Shown here piece after piece: positions 1-8,442 of a DNA stretch of 18,696 bases. The notes beneath the pieces were generated by a model, which saw only the letters and a list, made by a program, of their open reading frames with translations, made no database searches and was not told where the DNA came from. The DNA comes from DATBLY01 sp036555125 (GTDB lineage Bacteria; Actinomycetota; UBA4738; HRBIN12): positions 1 to 18,696 of the forward strand of contig DATBLY010000020.1 of the NCBI GenBank assembly GCA_036555125.1, given 5' to 3'. Position 1 is the first letter of the stretch, and each line of letters opens with the position of its first letter. Made by a program: the position numbers and the translations under genes.

Positions 1-95
1 ACGCGGTTCGTCCCCGACCCGCCGTCCCACGCGCAGTCCCACTCGCCGAGCCAGAAGTCGAGCTCGTCGGGGCCCACGGACGGACCGTAGGACAC
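1..95 (-). CDS. N-terminus of a DUF1579-like small conserved protein (partial)
   Basis: Only about the first 31 residues lie in the window; the gene runs off the left edge. Reading from a GTG at 95, or from a second GTG at 77, the protein contains DELDFWLGEWDCAW followed by a Gly-rich GGSGTN stretch. This resembles the opening of DUF1579/lipocalin-like proteins (FDFWxGxW), but family assignment from so short a piece is tentative. It follows the aldo/keto reductase stop at 139 by 43 bases on the same strand, so it may be the last visible gene of the pirin-HAD-reductase operon. No strong Shine-Dalgarno sequence is visible for either start, so the start is uncertain. The function is unknown. Confidence 0.5.
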   Translation of the reverse strand, partial: MSYGPSVGPDELDFWLGEWDCAWDGGSGTNR

Positions 96-138
96 GGCAC
101 GCCCCGTGGCTTGCGGGAACGTGCCGCGTTCGCCCGGG

Positions 139-1074
139 TCAGGCGGGCGGCGCGAGCCGGTCGATCTCGGCGAGGTCCTCGGGGCTCAGGTCCCAGGCGG
201 CAACGGCCGCCGTGTTCGCGCGCACCTGCTCCGGCGTCGTCGCGCCGGCGATCACGCTCGACACTGCCGGCCGGGCGGCGAGCCACGACAGGGCGAGCTC
301 GAGCAACGTGTGCCCGCGGTCGGCCGCGAACACCTCGAGCCGTTCGATCGCATCGAAGGGCGCGTCCCGGAGATCGTCCTCCTCGGCATCGGGGGCCGCG
401 AGCCGCGCTCCGGCCGGCGCCGGCCGACCGCGACGGTACTTGCCGGTCAGGAGGCCGCTCGCGAGCGGCCAGTAGGGCATCAGGCTCAGGCCGAGACCTT
501 CGCACGCCGGCAGCACGTCGGCCTCGGCCTCCCGGGCCACCACGCTGTACTCGTTCTGGACCGAGGCGAACCCCGGTCCGCCGATCGCCGCCGCCGCTCG
601 CGCGGCCTCCTCGAGCTGCGCGGCCGTGACGTTGGAGCATCCGATCTCGCGCACCTTCCCCGCTCGGACCAGATCGCCCAGGGCGCCGAGCGTGTCGGCG
701 ATCGGCGTCGAGACGTCGGGCGAGTGGAGCTGCAGCACGTCGATCCGGTCGGTGCTGAGCCGGCGCAGGCTCGCCTCGGCCGCCTCGCGGACGTACGCCG
801 GAGCGGCCCCAGCCTCCCGGCCCAGATCCGATCGGAACCCACCGAACTTCGTCGCGATCACGACCTGGTCGCGGCGACCGGCGAGCGCCCGTCCGAGGAA
901 CTCCTCGCTGAGGCCGTCCCCGTAGTTGTCGGCGGTATCGAACGTCGTGACGCCGGCGTCCAGCGCCGCCTCGATCACGGCCTTCGCTCCCGCCTCGTCG
1001 ACCCGCCACCCGAAGTTGTTGCAGCCGAGGCCGGCCAGGCTGACCTCGATCGCCCCGATCGTGCGCACCGTCAT
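139..1074 (-). CDS. Aldo/keto reductase
   Basis: A 311-residue cytosolic NADPH-dependent oxidoreductase of the aldo/keto reductase superfamily, a single (beta/alpha)8 barrel of normal length. The catalytic tetrad is visible: Asp46 in TTFDTADNYG, Tyr51, Lys76 in VIATKFGG and His117 in VLQLHSPD. The C-terminal half has the expected cofactor-side segments (SNVTAAQLEEA, and SVIAGATTPEQVRAN near the end, which matches the phosphate-binding strand). The physiological substrate, an aldehyde, ketone or sugar, cannot be read from sequence. The ATG start overlaps the stop of the preceding DinB-like gene as ATGA, implying translational coupling. Confidence in the family is high. Confidence 0.92.
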   Translation of the reverse strand: MTVRTIGAIEVSLAGLGCNNFGWRVDEAGAKAVIEAALDAGVTTFDTADNYGDGLSEEFLGRALAGRRDQVVIATKFGGFRSDLGREAGAAPAYVREAAEASLRRLSTDRIDVLQLHSPDVSTPIADTLGALGDLVRAGKVREIGCSNVTAAQLEEAARAAAAIGGPGFASVQNEYSVVAREAEADVLPACEGLGLSLMPYWPLASGLLTGKYRRGRPAPAGARLAAPDAEEDDLRDAPFDAIERLEVFAADRGHTLLELALSWLAARPAVSSVIAGATTPEQVRANTAAVAAWDLSPEDLAEIDRLAPPA

Positions 1075-1742
1075 CGCTCCGGGGTCCGATCCTCGAGCTC
1101 CCACGCGTGGTCCAACACGTGCCACGCCGTCCGGCGCACGGCGTACCTCGGCGTCCAATACCGTCCGCCGCGCGGCCCGGTCCGGTCCGGCTCGTTTCGC
1201 GGGACCGCCCAGAGCGCCTCGACGATCGCCGCGCGGACCGGCAGGAGCGCGTCGGCGCCCTCCTCGGCGACCTTGATGCCCGCGCCGAGCTTGCCCATGT
1301 ACGCGCGGTCGGCGTCGGCGACGTGGGCGACGATCTGCTCCACGTCTCGGCCTCCGCCACGCGGACCCTTCGTGAGCTCGACGCCCGCGGACGCGTCGAC
1401 GGCGCCGTCGAACGCCTTCCAACACGCCCGCAGGATCCGCTCCGCGCGCTGCAAGTCCGCGTCGTCGACCGGCTCGCGGTCGGCGGACGGCGCCACGCCG
1501 GGAGCGCCGAAATCGGTCGTCGCGTCGCCCTCGACGCGCTCCGCCACTCGCAGCTCGTCCGTCGCTCCCGGCGCCGAGAACCCCAGCCGGGCCGAGGCGA
1601 CGGCGCGCCCGTAGCGTTCCGCGTACGCGAAGAGCGTTCCGAGCGCGGCATCCTCGTCCCGACCGCTCCGGCACCAGCCCGGCCAGTCGAGGGCGCCGGC
1701 GAACACCCGCTTCGCGCCGACCTCTACGTAGACCTCGGTCAC
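1071..1742 (-). CDS. Conserved hypothetical protein, DinB-like C-terminus
   Basis: A 223-residue protein that I recognise only as a conserved actinobacterial type, without a known reaction. It begins VTEVYVEVGAKRVFAGALDWPGW and ends with RYAVRRTAWHVLDHAWELED. That His-containing helical end (HVLDHAWE), and an earlier HVADADRAYMGKL segment, look like the four-helix DinB/YfiT-type metal-binding fold. The start chosen is the GTG at 1742, which overlaps the HAD gene stop as GTGA; the frame stays open far upstream but that part is antisense-like shadow of the HAD gene. The stop overlaps the aldo/keto reductase start by four bases. It is a genuine operon member of unknown function, perhaps a thiol- or metal-dependent transferase by analogy with DinB relatives. 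Confidence 0.72.
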   Translation of the reverse strand: MTEVYVEVGAKRVFAGALDWPGWCRSGRDEDAALGTLFAYAERYGRAVASARLGFSAPGATDELRVAERVEGDATTDFGAPGVAPSADREPVDDADLQRAERILRACWKAFDGAVDASAGVELTKGPRGGGRDVEQIVAHVADADRAYMGKLGAGIKVAEEGADALLPVRAAIVEALWAVPRNEPDRTGPRGGRYWTPRYAVRRTAWHVLDHAWELEDRTPER

Positions 1743-2413
1743 ATCCGGGTCCCGACTTCGTCGAGGTGTCGCAACAGGTCGGCCGGGTCCTCGTACACGC
1801 GATACGCGCCCGCGCGCTCCAGCTCGTCCTGGCCGTACCCGCCCGACAGCAGCCCGACGCCGAGCGCCCGGGCGCGCCGCGCGGCGAGCAGGTCCCACAC
1901 GCTGTCGCCGACGACGACGGAGTCCTCGATCGCGACGCCGAGGCGGTCCGCGGCGGCAAGGAACAGGTCGGGGTCGGGTTTCGCGCGGAGCACCTGGTCG
2001 CGAGTCACGATCGGGACGGCGGGCGGGATCCCCAGCGCCTCCAGCGTGGGCGCGGCGCTCTCGAGCCGTCCGCTCGTCGCGATCGCCCACGGCGTGCCGG
2101 TCTCGGTCAGGTACGCCAGGAGCTCACGCGCACCGGGGAGGGGGCGCACCTGCTGCCGCCGCTCGGCGTACGCCTCGGCGTGCGCGGCCATCAGGCGCGC
2201 CGCCTCGTCCTCGGTGACCGGCCGGCCGAGCTCGCGCAGCAGCGCGTTCGCGAACAGCCCGCCGCTCATCCCGATCTTGCGGTGGATCCGCCAGACGGAC
2301 AGCTCGATGCCGGTGGCCTGCAGCGCGTCGTGCCACGCCAGCACGTGCTGGTAGACGCTGTCGACGAGCGTGCCGTCCAGGTCGAACAGGTACGCCTGCC
2401 GCGCCTTCGCCAT
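1739..2413 (-). CDS. HAD-superfamily hydrolase (phosphoglycolate phosphatase-like)
   Basis: A 224-residue HAD phosphatase with all four motifs: DLDGT with nucleophile Asp11 and acid/base Asp13; Thr113-Ser114 in IATSGR; Lys145 in LRAKPDP; and Asp170/Asp174 in VVGDSVWD. A helical cap lies between residues about 20 and 90, giving a subfamily I layout like Gph, beta-phosphoglucomutase or related sugar-phosphate phosphatases. The substrate is not predictable. It starts 10 bases after the pirin stop, and its own stop is overlapped by the next gene's GTG, so it sits in the middle of a compact operon. The family call is secure and the specific activity is open. Confidence 0.9.
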   Translation of the reverse strand: MAKARQAYLFDLDGTLVDSVYQHVLAWHDALQATGIELSVWRIHRKIGMSGGLFANALLRELGRPVTEDEAARLMAAHAEAYAERRQQVRPLPGARELLAYLTETGTPWAIATSGRLESAAPTLEALGIPPAVPIVTRDQVLRAKPDPDLFLAAADRLGVAIEDSVVVGDSVWDLLAARRARALGVGLLSGGYGQDELERAGAYRVYEDPADLLRHLDEVGTRM

Positions 2414-2423
2414 GCCGCGCAGC

Positions 2424-3449
<1,026 letters not shown>

Positions 3450-3464
3450 GGTGTCCTCCTTCGG

Positions 3465-3480
3465 GTTCGCCCTCGCGAAC
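3465..3480. promoter_or_regulatory. Inverted repeat in the pirin leader
   Basis: GTTCGC, a 4-base spacer, then GCGAAC form a perfect 6-bp inverted repeat 16-31 bases ahead of the pirin start, inside the 66-base gap after the acyl-CoA dehydrogenase stop. It could be a repressor site or a small leader hairpin. No confident -35/-10 pair is visible in the gap, so the assignment is weak. Confidence 0.35.
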
Positions 3481-3515
3481 GGGCGGTCCGTCTCCCGTAT
3501 TCCCGATGGGCTCGG

Positions 3516-4700
3516 CTAGCGTCCGTCGAGCAACGCGCGCGCGCCGCGCTTCACGAGCTGGTCCGCGATGATCGAGCGCTGGATCTCGGACGTGCCCTCC
3601 CAGATCCGGTCGACGCGGAGCTCGCGCCAGAACCGCTCGGCGACGTTCTCGCGCATGTAGCCGCGGCCGCCGAAGATCTGCACCGCGCGATCCGCGACGC
3701 GGTTCGCCATCTCCGACGCGTACAGCTTCGCCATCGAGCACCGCGCGTGCTGCAGCTTCACGTCGACGCCGTCGTCGATGTCGCGCGCGAGCGCGTACGT
3801 CATCAGGCGCGCGGCGTGCAGCTCGGTCAGCGAGTCGGCCAGCGCATGGCCGATCGCCTGGTTCTGGACGATCGGCGTGCCGAACTGCACCCGCTCCGTC
3901 GCGAACGCCGTCGCCTCGTCGATCAGCCGCTCCGCCGCGCCGCAGCAGCGCGCTGCGATCATCAGCCGCTCGTACCGGAACCATTCGTACGTGAACGCCA
4001 TCCCGTCGCCCTCGGCGCCGATCAGGTTCGCGGCCTGGACACGGACGTCCTCGAACGCGACGATCGGGTGGTGGTGCGCGTACGTGTGCGTGTACGCGGG
4101 GGTCCGCACGACTCGCACGCCGGGCGTGTCGACGTCCACGAAGAACATCGCGTGCTGGCCCTCGTGCTCGCCGCCGACGAGCTTGGCCTGGAAGAAGCAG
4201 TGGTCGGCGCGGTTGAACGACGTCACGTGCATCTTCGTGCCGTTCAGCACGTAGTCGCCGCCGTCGCGGCGCGCGGTGGCCGCGATCGCGTCGACGTCGG
4301 AGCCCGCGCCCTCCTCGGTGATCGCGTAGCACTCGCCGCGCTCGCCGCGGACCGTCGGCGCGATCCACGTCTCGAGCTGATACGGGGTCACGACCGCCGG
4401 CGCCCACGCGGCGGGCGTGTGCACGCACCAGCCCAGCGCGTTCGTCACGCGGCCGATCTGTTCGGAGACCAGGACCTGCTGCAGCATCGACAGGCCGCCA
4501 CCGCCCAGCTCGACCGGCATGTTCATCGACGAGAACCCCAGCTCGCGCGCCAGGCGCTCGTGGCGCTCATGGACCTCGGGCGGGACCTCGCCGACGTGCT
4601 CTTCGGCGTGGACCTCCCACGGGATCAGCTCGTCGTCGACGAACCGGCGCGCGCGGTCCTGGAGCTCGCGGTCGGCGTCTGTCAGCACGCGCCGCAGCAT
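3516..4700 (-). CDS. Acyl-CoA dehydrogenase
   Basis: A 394-residue flavoprotein of the acyl-CoA dehydrogenase family, normal length, expected to desaturate an acyl-CoA at the alpha-beta position and pass electrons to ETF. Visible landmarks are the FAD/substrate-binding stretch YAITEEGAGSDV, the middle beta domain around NGTKMHVTSFNRADH, the Arg-rich VQFGTPIVQNQAIGHALAD segment, and RIWEGTSEIQRSI near the end, where Glu368 aligns with the catalytic base of medium-chain enzymes. The segment ADRAVQIFGGRGYMREN is also typical. Acyl chain preference cannot be told. The ATG at 4700 is chosen because residues upstream lack family similarity; there is no clear Shine-Dalgarno sequence, and a palindromic operator-like site sits 11-26 bases upstream, so the mRNA may be nearly leaderless. 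Confidence 0.93.
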   Translation of the reverse strand: MLRRVLTDADRELQDRARRFVDDELIPWEVHAEEHVGEVPPEVHERHERLARELGFSSMNMPVELGGGGLSMLQQVLVSEQIGRVTNALGWCVHTPAAWAPAVVTPYQLETWIAPTVRGERGECYAITEEGAGSDVDAIAATARRDGGDYVLNGTKMHVTSFNRADHCFFQAKLVGGEHEGQHAMFFVDVDTPGVRVVRTPAYTHTYAHHHPIVAFEDVRVQAANLIGAEGDGMAFTYEWFRYERLMIAARCCGAAERLIDEATAFATERVQFGTPIVQNQAIGHALADSLTELHAARLMTYALARDIDDGVDVKLQHARCSMAKLYASEMANRVADRAVQIFGGRGYMRENVAERFWRELRVDRIWEGTSEIQRSIIADQLVKRGARALLDGR

Positions 4701-4710
4701 AACGCGCGCA

Positions 4711-4726
4711 TTGAACGGCCGTTCAA
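4711..4726. promoter_or_regulatory. Candidate TetR-type operator (perfect 16-bp palindrome)
   Basis: TTGAACGGCCGTTCAA is its own reverse complement. It lies between the cysteine synthase stop (4739) and the acyl-CoA dehydrogenase start (4700). Size, symmetry and place are typical of operators for TetR-family regulators of acyl-CoA metabolism. No regulator gene of that family is in the window, so the binding protein is unknown. Confidence 0.55.
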
Positions 4727-4738
4727 CCGCCGTCTCGC

Positions 4739-5773
4739 TCAGCTCAGGAACTCGAGGCGGTCCCGGTGCGCCAGGAGCTGCGCGCGGGTCTCGGGGTCGA
4801 TCGCGTGCTCGCGCTCGGGCTCCTCGACGTCGGGGCGCTCGCCGAACAGCTCCCCCGACAGGTAGCGCTGCCCCGTGTCCGCGATCACCGTCACGATGCG
4901 GCGCAGCTCGGGGTGCTTGTCGGCCACCTTCAGCGCCGCGACGACGTTGATCCCCGACGAGGGCCCGCACAGGATCCCCTCCTCGCGGGCGAGACGGCGC
5001 GCCATCTCGAGGGCCTGCTCGGTCGACGCGGTCACGATCCCGTCCAGCAGCGCCAGGTCGAGGTTCCGGGGGACGATGCCGTCGCCGATCCCCGGGACGC
5101 CGTGCGTCCCCCACCGCTCCTCGGAGATCAGCGGGCACTCGGCCGGCTCGACCGCGAACGCGCGGACCGACGGGTCGTGCCGCTTCAGGGCGCGCGTGAC
5201 GCCCGTGATCCATCCGCCGGTCCCCTGCGCGGCGACGACCGCGTCCACGCGCCCGCCGGCCTGTTCCCAGATCTCCTCGCCGCTCACCTCCTGGGCGGCG
5301 GGGTTGTCCGGGTTCTCGAACTCACCCGGGAAGAAGTAGATCGCGGGCTCCGCCGCCACGATCTCGCGCATCCGCGCGAGGGCGAGGTCGATGTCGGTCC
5401 CCGCGCCGGGCGTGAGCACCAGCTCGGCGCCGTACGCCTGGATCATCCGCTTGCGCTCGGGGCTCATGCCCTCGGGCATCACGATCGTGCAGGCGTATCC
5501 CTTGATCGCGGCGGCGGCGGCGCAGGCGATCCCCGCGTTGCCGGTCGTGCACTCGACGATCGTCATCCCCGGCCGGAGTTCCCCGCGACGTTCGGCCTCC
5601 GCGAGCATGTGTGCGTAGATCCGGTCCTTCACGGACCCGGTCGGCCCGTACCATTCGACCTTCGCGAACAGCTCGAGACCCTGCGGCGCGATCCGCCGCA
5701 GCCGGACGAGCGGAGTTCCGCCGATCGCCTCGAGCAGTGAGTCCGCGGGCGTGCGCGACCGATCCGGATCCAT
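4739..5773 (-). CDS. Cysteine synthase / cystathionine beta-synthase family PLP enzyme
   Basis: A 344-residue fold-type II PLP enzyme. The Schiff-base lysine is Lys49 in the GPTGSVKDR segment; the phosphate-binding GTGGWITG loop, the C-terminal CGPSSGIN and the RYLSGELFG end match O-acetylserine sulfhydrylase/CBS catalytic cores. The loop that binds the substrate carboxylate reads TTGNAG (76-81) where classical CysK has TSGNTG, so the amino-acid acceptor or nucleophile may differ. No CBS regulatory domain follows. The ATG at 5773 has a strong GGAGG ribosome site. It could be CysK, a CBS-like enzyme or another beta-replacing lyase; the general reaction class is secure, the substrate is not. 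It lies upstream of the acyl-CoA dehydrogenase, separated by 38 bases. Confidence 0.88.
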   Translation of the reverse strand: MDPDRSRTPADSLLEAIGGTPLVRLRRIAPQGLELFAKVEWYGPTGSVKDRIYAHMLAEAERRGELRPGMTIVECTTGNAGIACAAAAAIKGYACTIVMPEGMSPERKRMIQAYGAELVLTPGAGTDIDLALARMREIVAAEPAIYFFPGEFENPDNPAAQEVSGEEIWEQAGGRVDAVVAAQGTGGWITGVTRALKRHDPSVRAFAVEPAECPLISEERWGTHGVPGIGDGIVPRNLDLALLDGIVTASTEQALEMARRLAREEGILCGPSSGINVVAALKVADKHPELRRIVTVIADTGQRYLSGELFGERPDVEEPEREHAIDPETRAQLLAHRDRLEFLS

Positions 5774-6027
5774 CGTCCCCCTCCACGGTGACGCCGGGGG
5801 CCAACCGTAGCGCGCGACCCTTCCGGTGCGGTAGCCGGGCGTTGCGCCTTCCGCACCGCGTCGTGGGCGCGCCGCGTCGCGGGCGCGTCCTGCCGTGCCC
5901 GTCACAGCCCACCGGGCCGGCCGGTCACTACGCTCCTGCCCATGGATCGACGTCCCGCCCGGAGCAGCCGCAGGTACCCGCGTCCGCGACGCGCGCAACG
6001 GAGCGTGAACCAGGCGGATCACGCCTG
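5774..6027. other. Divergent intergenic region between the PLP enzyme and MmcQ genes
   Basis: This 254-base stretch separates divergent genes and should hold both promoters. TACGCT at 5929-5934 (plus strand) and TACGGT on the minus strand (complement of 5804-5809) fit the loose TAnnnT -10 pattern of high-GC actinobacteria, but neither has a convincing -35 partner. A 28-codon reading frame from ATG 5942 ends in TGA at 6026-6028, overlapping the MmcQ start by one base. I see no RNA gene or repeat here. Confidence 0.4.
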
Positions 6028-6372
6028 ATGCGTCGTGCCTCGATCCGCGCGATCGCCCTCTCCTTGCCTGAGGCGGAGGAAAGGGAGACCTGGGACACGG
6101 CGACGTTCCGCGTCCGGAACAAGATCTTCGCGATGTTCTCCGACCGGGAGCGCGAGCTCTGGATCAAGACGACGCACGACGAGCAGCGCGCGCTCATCTC
6201 GATGCACCCCGACGCCTTCTTCTTCCCGCCCTACGTCGGTCCGAGCGGCTGGGTGGGTGCTCGCGTCGCGAAGGTCGAACGGGACGAGATGCGGGAGCTC
6301 CTGACCGAGGCGTGGAGGATGACGGCGCCCAAGCGTCTCGTCCGGTCGTTCGACGACGGGATCGGCGCGTGA
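6028..6372 (+). CDS. MmcQ/YjbR family protein (DUF419)
   Basis: A 114-residue protein of the MmcQ/YjbR family, which has a double-wing, CyaY-like fold and is thought to bind DNA or a small ligand; the function is unsettled. Recognisable segments are the opening ALSLPEAEERETWDTATFRV, the strand KIFAMFSDRERELWIKT, the PYVGPSGWVGARV turn and the closing LLTEAWRMTAPKRLVRSF. Length is normal for the family. The ATG at 6028 is preceded by only a weak AGGCGG ribosome-like sequence. The start overlaps the stop of a possible 28-codon upstream frame (TGATG), which might help translation initiation. It is the first plus-strand gene and appears monocistronic, since a new promoter follows. Confidence 0.88.
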   Translation: MRRASIRAIALSLPEAEERETWDTATFRVRNKIFAMFSDRERELWIKTTHDEQRALISMHPDAFFFPPYVGPSGWVGARVAKVERDEMRELLTEAWRMTAPKRLVRSFDDGIGA

Positions 6373-6379
6373 CGCCGTC

Positions 6380-6408
6380 TTGACCGGAGCCCCCCGTGTC
6401 GATACGCT
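6380..6408 (+). promoter_or_regulatory. Likely housekeeping-type promoter for the glycoside hydrolase
   Basis: TTGACC at 6380-6385 matches five of six bases of the -35 consensus, followed by a 17-base spacer and TACGCT at 6403-6408, which fits the TAnnnT -10 of actinobacterial main sigma factors. Transcription would begin near 6415, about 90 bases ahead of the hydrolase start. The following leader is unusually AT-rich for this window (6420-6445). Confidence 0.55.
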
Positions 6409-6502
6409 CGGCGCGAACCGATAGTTAGGGTTCTTTACTATTCAGCCAGGATCCCGGGAGGGATGCCGGATCCGACCGACCACGCGACGCGGAGCGGCCG
6501 CG

Positions 6503-8410
6503 GTGGCTCTCGCGCTGATCGCCGCGTCGTGCGGGGCCGGCGCGTCGAGCGAGGAGCGGCCCGCCGAGCGCGCCGCCGTCCAGGCGTTCGTGCGCGTCAA
6601 CCAGGTCGGCTACGACGTCGACGCTCCCCAGCGCGCGTACCTCCTCGCCCGCTCGGACGAGAGCGGCACGAGCTTCCGGGTCCTCGACGCGATCGGCTCG
6701 AGCGTCCAGCACGGCGAGGTCGGCGAGGATCTCGGCCCGTGGAGCCGGCGATTCCCCCACGTGTACGCGATCGACCTCGCCATCCACGAGCCCGGCGCCT
6801 ACTCGATCCACGTCGACGCAGTCACACCGGCCGACTCGCCCACGTTCGCCGTCGGGGACACCGCGGCGCTGTTCGCCCCGATCCTCGCGAACGCACTGGC
6901 GTTCTACGGCGCGCAGCGCGACGGCCCCGACGTGATCGGGTCGATCCTGCAGCGCCGGCCGGCGCACCTGCACGATCGTAGGGCGCGCGTCTTCCGGCAC
7001 GCCCGCTACACGCCCGAGTACACGATCCGCGATCCGGTCCCCGTGCTGGGGGCCGATCGCGTGGATGTCTCGGGCGGCTGGTTCGATGCCGGCGACTACA
7101 TCAAGGGCGTCCAGACCGAGAGCTACACGGCCGCGATGCTCCTGGTCGCCCGGCGAGACTTCCCCGCGCTGCTCGGACCGGGGGCCGCGGCCGACTTCAC
7201 CGACGAGCTCCGCTTCGAGCTCGATTGGCTGCTCCGGATGTGGGATGACCGCACCGAGACCCTCCTGTACCAGGTCGGGTTCGGCGACGGGAGCGAGCGC
7301 TACGCGGGTGACCACGACCTCTGGCGCCTCCCGGAGCTCGACGACCGCTTCCGCCCGGGCGATCCCCGGTACCGCTTCATCCGACATCGACCGGCGTTCC
7401 GCGCCGGACCGCCCGGCTCACCCGTCAGCCCCAACCTCGCGGGCCGTCTGTCGGCCGCCTTCGGACTCTGCTCGCAGATCTTCCGCGCGTCCGACCCGGC
7501 GTTCGCGGACCGCTGCCTGCGATCGGGACAGCGCCTGTTCGACCTGGCCGATGCCGACCCGGGGCGCCTGACCACGTTCTCGCCGTTCGACTACTACCCC
7601 GAGACCGAGTGGCACTCGGACCTCGAGCTCGGCGCCGTCGAGCTCGCGCTCGCCTCGGGTGCGGGGGACCTCCCCTCCGGCCTCCCGCACCCGGGCCCCA
7701 CCTACTACCTGAAGCGTGCCGCCCGTTGGGCCGACGCGTACGTCCACGGCGACGAGCACGGCGACACGCTGAACCTGTACGACGTGAGCGCCCTCGCGCA
7801 CGCGGAGCTCGTGCACGCGATCGAGGCGACGGACGACCCGCCGGACCTGGCGATCGATCGTGCGGCGCTGCTGGCCGACCTCGAGCGTCAGCTCCGGATG
7901 GCGTCGGAGCAGGCCGCCGCCGACCCGTTCGGCTGGGGCTACCCCTACGCCGCGTACGACGGGACCTCCCACGGTCAGGGCCTCGCGATCACGGCGAGCC
8001 TGTACGCCCGGCTGTCCGGCGACCATACGTGGGACGCGTTCGGCCGGGCCCAGCTCGACGTGATCCTCGGCGCGAACGCCTGGGGCACCACGTTCCTGGT
8101 CGGCGCCGGCACGACCTTCCCGCACTGCGTGCACCACCAGGTCGCGAACCTCGTCGGCGCTCTCGACGGCTCGTCGCCGCTCCTCCTCGGAGCCGCCGTG
8201 AACGGCACGAACAGCAAGAGCCAGTTCCGCTGGCTCGGCTTGCCGTCGGAGGCGAACCGGTGCCCAGCCGATCGTTCGGATCCCTTCGCGCGCTTCAACG
8301 GGATGCGAGCCCGATGGTGGGACGACGCGCGGTCGTGGCCCACGGCCGAGCCGGCCATCGACTTCGTGGCGACGACGCCGCTGGCGTTCGCCCTGGCGAT
8401 GACCGGCTAG
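6503..8410 (+). CDS. Family 9 glycoside hydrolase, predicted lipoprotein
   Basis: A 635-residue GH9 enzyme (endoglucanase or exo-acting glucosidase/glucosaminidase family). Residues about 29-118 are the N-terminal immunoglobulin-like CelD_N domain, beginning FVRVNQVGYDVDAPQRAYLL. The catalytic (alpha/alpha)6 barrel follows: Asp195 and Asp198 in VSGGWFDAGDYIKG are the family's catalytic base region; FPHCVHHQ is the conserved His loop; Glu616 in AEPAIDFVATTPLAFALA is the general acid. The opening ALIAASCGAG is a lipobox with Cys10, so export and lipid anchoring are expected. The GTG at 6503 has a GGAG ribosome site at good spacing, but gives a very short signal with no positive charge; the same frame is open to 6425 and would add a TTRRGAAA segment, so the true start may be upstream. 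Confidence 0.88.
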   Translation: MALALIAASCGAGASSEERPAERAAVQAFVRVNQVGYDVDAPQRAYLLARSDESGTSFRVLDAIGSSVQHGEVGEDLGPWSRRFPHVYAIDLAIHEPGAYSIHVDAVTPADSPTFAVGDTAALFAPILANALAFYGAQRDGPDVIGSILQRRPAHLHDRRARVFRHARYTPEYTIRDPVPVLGADRVDVSGGWFDAGDYIKGVQTESYTAAMLLVARRDFPALLGPGAAADFTDELRFELDWLLRMWDDRTETLLYQVGFGDGSERYAGDHDLWRLPELDDRFRPGDPRYRFIRHRPAFRAGPPGSPVSPNLAGRLSAAFGLCSQIFRASDPAFADRCLRSGQRLFDLADADPGRLTTFSPFDYYPETEWHSDLELGAVELALASGAGDLPSGLPHPGPTYYLKRAARWADAYVHGDEHGDTLNLYDVSALAHAELVHAIEATDDPPDLAIDRAALLADLERQLRMASEQAAADPFGWGYPYAAYDGTSHGQGLAITASLYARLSGDHTWDAFGRAQLDVILGANAWGTTFLVGAGTTFPHCVHHQVANLVGALDGSSPLLLGAAVNGTNSKSQFRWLGLPSEANRCPADRSDPFARFNGMRARWWDDARSWPTAEPAIDFVATTPLAFALAMTG

Positions 8411-8442
8411 GCCTAGGGACCAGGGAACGAAGGAGCCGACCG

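Noticed and set aside
6463..6981. Plus-strand frame from ATG 6463 directly after GGGAGGG.
   Set aside because: The ribosome-like sequence abuts the ATG and the frame overlaps the glycoside hydrolase with an Arg-rich product lacking similarity; kept only as a clue to the start problem.
8407..8416. CTAGGCCTAG palindrome at the end of the glycoside hydrolase gene, considered as a bidirectional terminator between convergent genes.
   Set aside because: Only ten bases with no loop, so it cannot fold into a useful hairpin; no T-tract follows. The 32-base gap has no better structure.
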